This document shows positions 6,138-8,581 of a stretch of 8,581 nucleotides of DNA, piece after piece. Source of the stretch: Terriglobus sp. (lineage in GTDB: Bacteria > Acidobacteriota > Terriglobia > Terriglobales > Acidobacteriaceae); assembly GCA_023265355.1 (NCBI GenBank), contig JAHFTZ010000071.1, forward strand, positions 1 to 8,581. The letters run 5' to 3'. Both the position numbers and the translations under genes were made by a program. How positions within the stretch are numbered: the first letter of the stretch is position 1; the number at the start of each line of letters is the position of its first letter. The notes below the pieces were generated by a model. The model searched no databases and was not told the origin of the DNA. It worked only from the letters and a program-made list of their open reading frames with translations.

Positions 6138-6770
6138 TTATCGCCGCACAGGGATGTATGGCTCAGCCTGCATCAGGTTAGAGAGCGTATCGCGCTCCTG
6201 GTCGTTGAACTGCGAGCGATAGTCCGGCGAATTCAGAACGGCGCCCCGCTGATCGGGGGGTAAGTTCCTCAGTTCGCGGAAAGACCTCGCCACGGCGCGA
6301 CGCCGGTCCATCGGAAGTCCACCCAACTGCTGCAGAGCACCCCGCACCTGCTGACGCTGCTGTGGGGAAAGACGTTCCATCTGCTCATTCCGGTCGATGA
6401 GGCGCTGCCTCTGCTCGGGTGGCATCTGGTTCAGGTACTGCAGGCGGTTCATCAGCCGCTGCTGCGTCTCAGGGGGCAGCTGGCGGAAGCCGGGTTCCTG
6501 CCGGAGCGCCTGCTGCTGCTGCTGAGGATTGAGATGACTACGCTGCTGCATCCACTGGGTGAAATGCTGTTGCTGCCCCGGTCCAAGGGGGGGGCGAGGC
6601 ATCTGCCGCATCGGGGGAGGTCCCTGCATGTGCGGTTGCGGTCGCCGGTTCTGAGCGAGCGAGAGGGAAGGAAAAAGGGCAATCGCCAGAAAGAAGACAA
6701 GTGCGCCCCGCTTACCAGAAGCTGTCCGGTAGGGGGGAGGCGTACGCATTGTCTGCAGCCTGATCATCAT
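6138..6770 (-). CDS. Secreted DUF3106-type repeat protein of the ECF sigma cassette
   Basis: A 210-residue exported protein of unknown function that I place with DUF3106 (from memory). Residues 20-39 are a clear signal peptide: KRG, then LVFFLAIALF, with likely cleavage after SLSLA. A linker rich in Pro, Met and Gln (41-75) follows. Residues 80-205 are seven consecutive units of exactly 18 residues, each opening L/M/F-x-P/D and then a Gln/Arg-rich helix. Two examples are MPPEQRQRLIDRNEQMER and LPPDQRGAVLNSPDYRSQ. Cysteine is absent and the protein is strongly basic. GGAAAG stands close to the two ATGs at 6770 and 6767, and Met8 is an alternative start. It is the third gene after the sigma and anti-sigma genes, 67 bases beyond the latter. 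The layout resembles periplasmic stress proteins such as CpxP/Spy/ZraP (LTxxQ repeats), but homology is not shown. Confidence 0.82.
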   Translation of the reverse strand: MMIRLQTMRTPPPYRTASGKRGALVFFLAIALFPSLSLAQNRRPQPHMQGPPPMRQMPRPPLGPGQQQHFTQWMQQRSHLNPQQQQQALRQEPGFRQLPPETQQRLMNRLQYLNQMPPEQRQRLIDRNEQMERLSPQQRQQVRGALQQLGGLPMDRRRAVARSFRELRNLPPDQRGAVLNSPDYRSQFNDQERDTLSNLMQAEPYIPVRR

Positions 6771-6837
6771 TTCTTTCCGAGAATAAGCAAGAGTCTGCTC
6801 ATCCGTGAGATTTTTCCTTTTTTAGAAGCAGCTGCCG

Positions 6838-7347
6838 TTAGCTGGTGGAATCGCTGCTGTCATCCGCAGAGTTGTCGTCGACAAGTTGGTCAATCTGCTG
6901 CAGAGCCGTTGCATCGTTGTCGAGAAGCTGGAGGTCCTGGACGGTGGCCGAGACCTGTACGGCCGGATGCAAATGGACAAAGCTGGCATAACCGGCACCG
7001 CCAACGGCGAGCATGACCGCCGTGGTCCCTGCCAGGACCGGGCGAAGCTGCAGGTTGGAGGTAAAGAGGAAACGAGAGCGCAGACGAGCAAAAAATCCCT
7101 CCGGCTGGGCCTCCTGAGCCTCGCGCAGACGCGCGGCGAGCTTTCCATCGAACCACGGTGAAATCTCGGGGGCAGTCCAGTCGCTCATGGCGGCGAAGGT
7201 GGCACGCATCTGGTTCAGCTCGGTCAGACACTCCGGGCAGGAAGCGATATGACGCGCCGCAACGTGATCCGCCAAGGGAGCTCCGTTCGGGCCCGAAGGG
7301 GCATCGATCAGATCCAGGATCTCGGTTTCGTACTTCTTGCAGTCCAT
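6838..7347 (-). CDS. Zinc-binding (ZAS-type) transmembrane anti-sigma factor
   Basis: A 169-residue membrane protein expected to hold the adjacent ECF sigma factor inactive. The cytoplasmic N-terminus carries HIASCPEC at 33-40, an exact H-x3-C-x2-C motif of zinc-containing anti-sigma domains, with a further Cys3. A transmembrane helix spans about 103-124 (VLAGTTAVMLAVGGAGYASF). The outer part is about 45 residues with LQLLDNDATALQQIDQLVDD and an acidic Ser/Asp tail (DDNSADDSSDSTS). The true start is the ATG at 7347: AGGAG precedes it with a six-base spacer and the product starts MDCKKYETEIL. A longer frame beginning with TTG at 7407 lacks a ribosome binding site and adds an unlikely extension. 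It follows the sigma gene by 94 bases, rather long for a coupled pair. The His-x3-Cys-x2-Cys site may make it redox- or zinc-responsive, as in RsrA-like proteins, which is inference. Confidence 0.88.
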   Translation of the reverse strand: MDCKKYETEILDLIDAPSGPNGAPLADHVAARHIASCPECLTELNQMRATFAAMSDWTAPEISPWFDGKLAARLREAQEAQPEGFFARLRSRFLFTSNLQLRPVLAGTTAVMLAVGGAGYASFVHLHPAVQVSATVQDLQLLDNDATALQQIDQLVDDNSADDSSDSTS

Positions 7348-7441
7348 ACTCAGCTCCTGCACTTGTTTCCCCGTAGTGCGACGGCAGCAATGATTCAAAG
7401 ATTTCAAAACAACATGCTACTAACTACTTAAACCCGAGGTT

Positions 7442-8236
7442 CTAGACAAAGTCTTTCAAAGTCTCCCGCAAGGTCTGGTAAGCGCGGAAGAGAAGAGATT
7501 TGGTAGCGGATTCGCTGAGTTTCAGCACCTCGCCAATCTGTTTGTAATCCATCTCTTCATATTTATGCATCAGGACAGCCATCCGCTGGCGTTCCGGAAG
7601 AGCGTTGACGTGCTGGCGGATTGCAGCCATGCGCTCCTGCCGTAGCATATTGGTTTCGGCCGAAATATGTTGGTCGGCCACGTCTGGTGTGGTCCCGGTT
7701 TCGGAGTCCGGCTCATCCAGGTGAATTGTCTGCGCAGTGCGCTCGTTCTTCGTGTCCCGCGCATGGTTGACGGCGAGATTGGTGGCAATGCGGTAGAGCC
7801 AGGTGCTGAAGCGAGCCTCGGCGCGATAAGTCTCGCGCGACCGGTAGACCCGAAGGAAGACCTCTTGCGCCATCTCCTCCGCAACCGCCTGATTGTGCAC
7901 CATGCGGTACATGAAATGGACGATCTGGCGGCGATATTTGTTGATCAGGAAGTCGAAGCACTCCATCTCGCCAGCAGCCAGACGGAGCATCATGGCCGCG
8001 TCGTCGGTTTCCGCAATGGGATTATGTGCGGGGACGGCCTTGGCTTCTAACTCCTCGTTTCCCAGAATGCCCGGATTGAGCGCCAGCGATGCCATATCAT
8101 CTGGAACACCATCTTCCCCATTTTGTTGCGAAATTTCGCTCTCTTCGGACAATTCTGCGTCTGGAGCGGAATCTTCCCCATCCTCGCCCGCGGGCGAGGA
8201 TGACTTTCGACCGGGATGGAGGGGTTTTTTCGGCAC
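7442..8236 (-). CDS. ECF-family RNA polymerase sigma factor (RpoE-like)
   Basis: An extracytoplasmic-function sigma factor, which directs RNA polymerase to a stress regulon. Sigma region 2 lies at about 83-160 (FLINKYRRQIVHFMYRMVHN, then EEMAQEVFLRVYR, then FSTWLYRIATNLAVNHARD). Region 4 lies at about 200-262 (ALPERQRMAVLMHKYEEMDY, then IGEVLKLSESATKSLLFRAY). No region 3 is present. The given start is a GTG two codons after an in-frame TAA, giving 264 residues. The first 80 residues are an acidic, low-complexity extension unlike normal ECF factors. The ATG at 8095 (codon 48) is an alternative. Codons 24-47 use G or C at the third position in only 7 of 24 cases by my hand count, against 21 of 32 for codons 48-79. 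A perfect 24-bp palindrome sits in the disputed part. The gene heads the anti-sigma and repeat-protein cassette. The product is certain and the N-terminus is not. Confidence 0.93.
   Translation of the reverse strand: MPKKPLHPGRKSSSPAGEDGEDSAPDAELSEESEISQQNGEDGVPDDMASLALNPGILGNEELEAKAVPAHNPIAETDDAAMMLRLAAGEMECFDFLINKYRRQIVHFMYRMVHNQAVAEEMAQEVFLRVYRSRETYRAEARFSTWLYRIATNLAVNHARDTKNERTAQTIHLDEPDSETGTTPDVADQHISAETNMLRQERMAAIRQHVNALPERQRMAVLMHKYEEMDYKQIGEVLKLSESATKSLLFRAYQTLRETLKDFV
8179..8202. repeat. Perfect 24-bp palindrome upstream of the sigma core
   Basis: The half-site CATCCTCGCCCG is followed directly by its exact reverse complement, 12 + 12 bases with no spacer and no mismatch. As RNA it would form a very stable GC-rich hairpin of about 10 pairs around a four-base loop. 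No U-tract follows on the minus strand, so it is not a standard terminator for sigma transcription. If the sigma factor starts at the GTG, the palindrome encodes part of SSSPAGED. If it starts at the ATG at 8095, it lies in the mRNA leader about 84 bases before it. Confidence 0.7.
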
Positions 8237-8242
8237 TGGCGA

Positions 8243-8271
8243 TTAGATTGTACTTCGATAAGACGCGGTTC
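8243..8271 (-). promoter_or_regulatory. Candidate autoregulatory ECF promoter of the sigma gene
   Basis: On the minus strand GAACC (8271-8267) resembles the GAAC core of ECF -35 elements, and TCTAA (8247-8243) resembles the RpoE -10. With a six-base -35 the spacer is 18 bases, within the range for the E. coli RpoE group. A sigma70-like -10, TACAAT (8252-8247, five of six), overlaps it but has no -35. Either would start transcription near 8236-8241, at or next to the annotated GTG. Confidence 0.3.
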
Positions 8272-8348
8272 ATAGCCTACAGGCTTCCTGCGCCGCTGGA
8301 TTCAATGGCTGCCATTGCGTTGGTCGAATTGGCCTCCCACCGGCCGGA

Positions 8349-8441
8349 TTAGGTCGGTAAGAGCACAAAGCTGATTGACAACCATGCGATGCGAATGTTG
8401 TACTTTGGACCATCGCGAAAGTTATCGATAACTGTAACCAT
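8349..8441 (-). CDS. Possible 30-residue microprotein upstream of the sigma gene
   Basis: A short frame starts ATG at 8441 and ends TAA at 8349. It is preceded by GAAGGA with a six-base spacer, an ideal Shine-Dalgarno arrangement. The product begins MVTVIDNFRDGPKYN and ends with a hydrophobic stretch, IAWLSISFVLLPT, that could sit in a membrane. I recognise no homologue. It could be a leader peptide in the sigma transcript or a chance frame. A second frame starting at 8455 overlaps it with an equally plausible AAAGG, which weakens the case. Confidence 0.2.
   Translation of the reverse strand: MVTVIDNFRDGPKYNIRIAWLSISFVLLPT
8375..8404 (+). promoter_or_regulatory. Rightward sigma70-type promoter candidate
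   Basis: A perfect -35, TTGACA at 8375-8380, is followed after 18 bases by TGTACT at 8399-8404 (four of six matches). Transcription would start near 8411 and run off the right edge of the window towards an unseen gene. It is divergent to the sigma gene. Confidence 0.42.
8420..8433. promoter_or_regulatory. Perfect 14-bp palindrome, candidate operator
   Basis: AGTTATCGATAACT equals its own reverse complement. It lies at about +10 to +23 of the rightward promoter candidate, where a bound repressor would block initiation. The even symmetry and central CpG are reminiscent of LacI-family operators. The regulator is unknown and the assignment is inference. Confidence 0.42.
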
Positions 8442-8581
8442 TGCCCATCCTTCATTAGACGCCTTTTCGGCAGGCTTCCCGGTCACGGGTCCAATGATGA
8501 GGTTGTCTAGGCCCCAGATTCTGGAAAAGCAACCCTACATGCCTGACTTGTAAGATTGCCAGGTTTTTCGCCCGAGCAGCG

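Larger units (their letters stand above)
8237..8581. other. Gene-poor 345-bp region right of the sigma gene
   Basis: No long gene is supported on either strand. It contains a candidate ECF promoter facing left, a small leftward ORF, a rightward promoter with a palindrome, and a short inverted repeat CCAGA-T-TCTGG at 8514-8524. A 61-codon leftward frame starting at 8455 resembles nothing I know. Any gene driven rightwards would begin beyond the window. Confidence 0.6.

Noticed and set aside
7348..7407. 20-residue N-terminal extension of the anti-sigma factor from a TTG
   Set aside because: The ATG at 7347 has AGGAG at ideal spacing and begins the conserved-looking domain. The TTG has no ribosome binding site.
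8270..8455. 61-codon minus-strand frame upstream of the sigma gene
   Set aside because: No recognisable domain, and a nested alternative frame starts 14 bases later with a better ribosome binding site. Evidence is insufficient to call it a gene.
8550..8569. CCTG...CAGG followed by TTTTT as a rightward terminator
   Set aside because: Only four pairs around a large loop. Too weak to call.

Overview
The window is about 8.6 kb of GC-rich bacterial chromosome carrying ordinary housekeeping genes plus one stress-signalling cassette. The proteins, especially the ECF sigma factor, UppS with its ENNLRRP loop and the DUF3106-type protein, look most like those of Acidobacteriota of the Terriglobia group (Granulicella, Edaphobacter, Terriglobus). 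That placement rests on recalled family resemblance, not on a search. I see no mobile element, CRISPR array, tRNA or rRNA.

Layout from left to right. (1) Positions 1-2279, all minus strand: a zinc-ribbon/XRE regulator, then uppS, then cdsA, which runs off the left edge inside its signature motif. UppS makes the undecaprenyl carrier and CdsA makes CDP-diacylglycerol, so this is an envelope lipid block. A strong stem-loop lies between the regulator and uppS. (2) Positions 2450-4027: a nicotinamidase gene (minus) diverges from a YbgC-type thioesterase gene (plus), which converges on an HU/IHF gene (minus). (3) Positions 4156-6123: a membrane-anchored SppA-type signal peptide peptidase (minus) diverges from a GT2 glycosyltransferase of the dolichyl-phosphate glucosyltransferase type (plus). 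(4) Positions 6138-8236, read leftwards: an ECF sigma factor, a zinc-binding transmembrane anti-sigma factor and a secreted Gln/Pro/Arg-rich protein built from seven 18-residue repeats. The order suggests an envelope-stress circuit in which the sigma factor is held at the membrane and the secreted protein is an output or co-sensor. (5) Positions 8237-8581: a gene-poor region with signals on both strands. These are an ECF-like promoter facing the sigma gene, a rightward sigma70-type promoter followed by a perfect 14-bp palindrome, and one small ORF with a good ribosome binding site.

The best candidates for new biology are in regions 4 and 5. A perfect 24-bp GC-rich palindrome lies in what is either the N-terminal extension of the sigma factor or, more likely in my reading, its mRNA leader. 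The 18-residue repeat protein is the second candidate. Nothing here is clearly a complete undescribed system.
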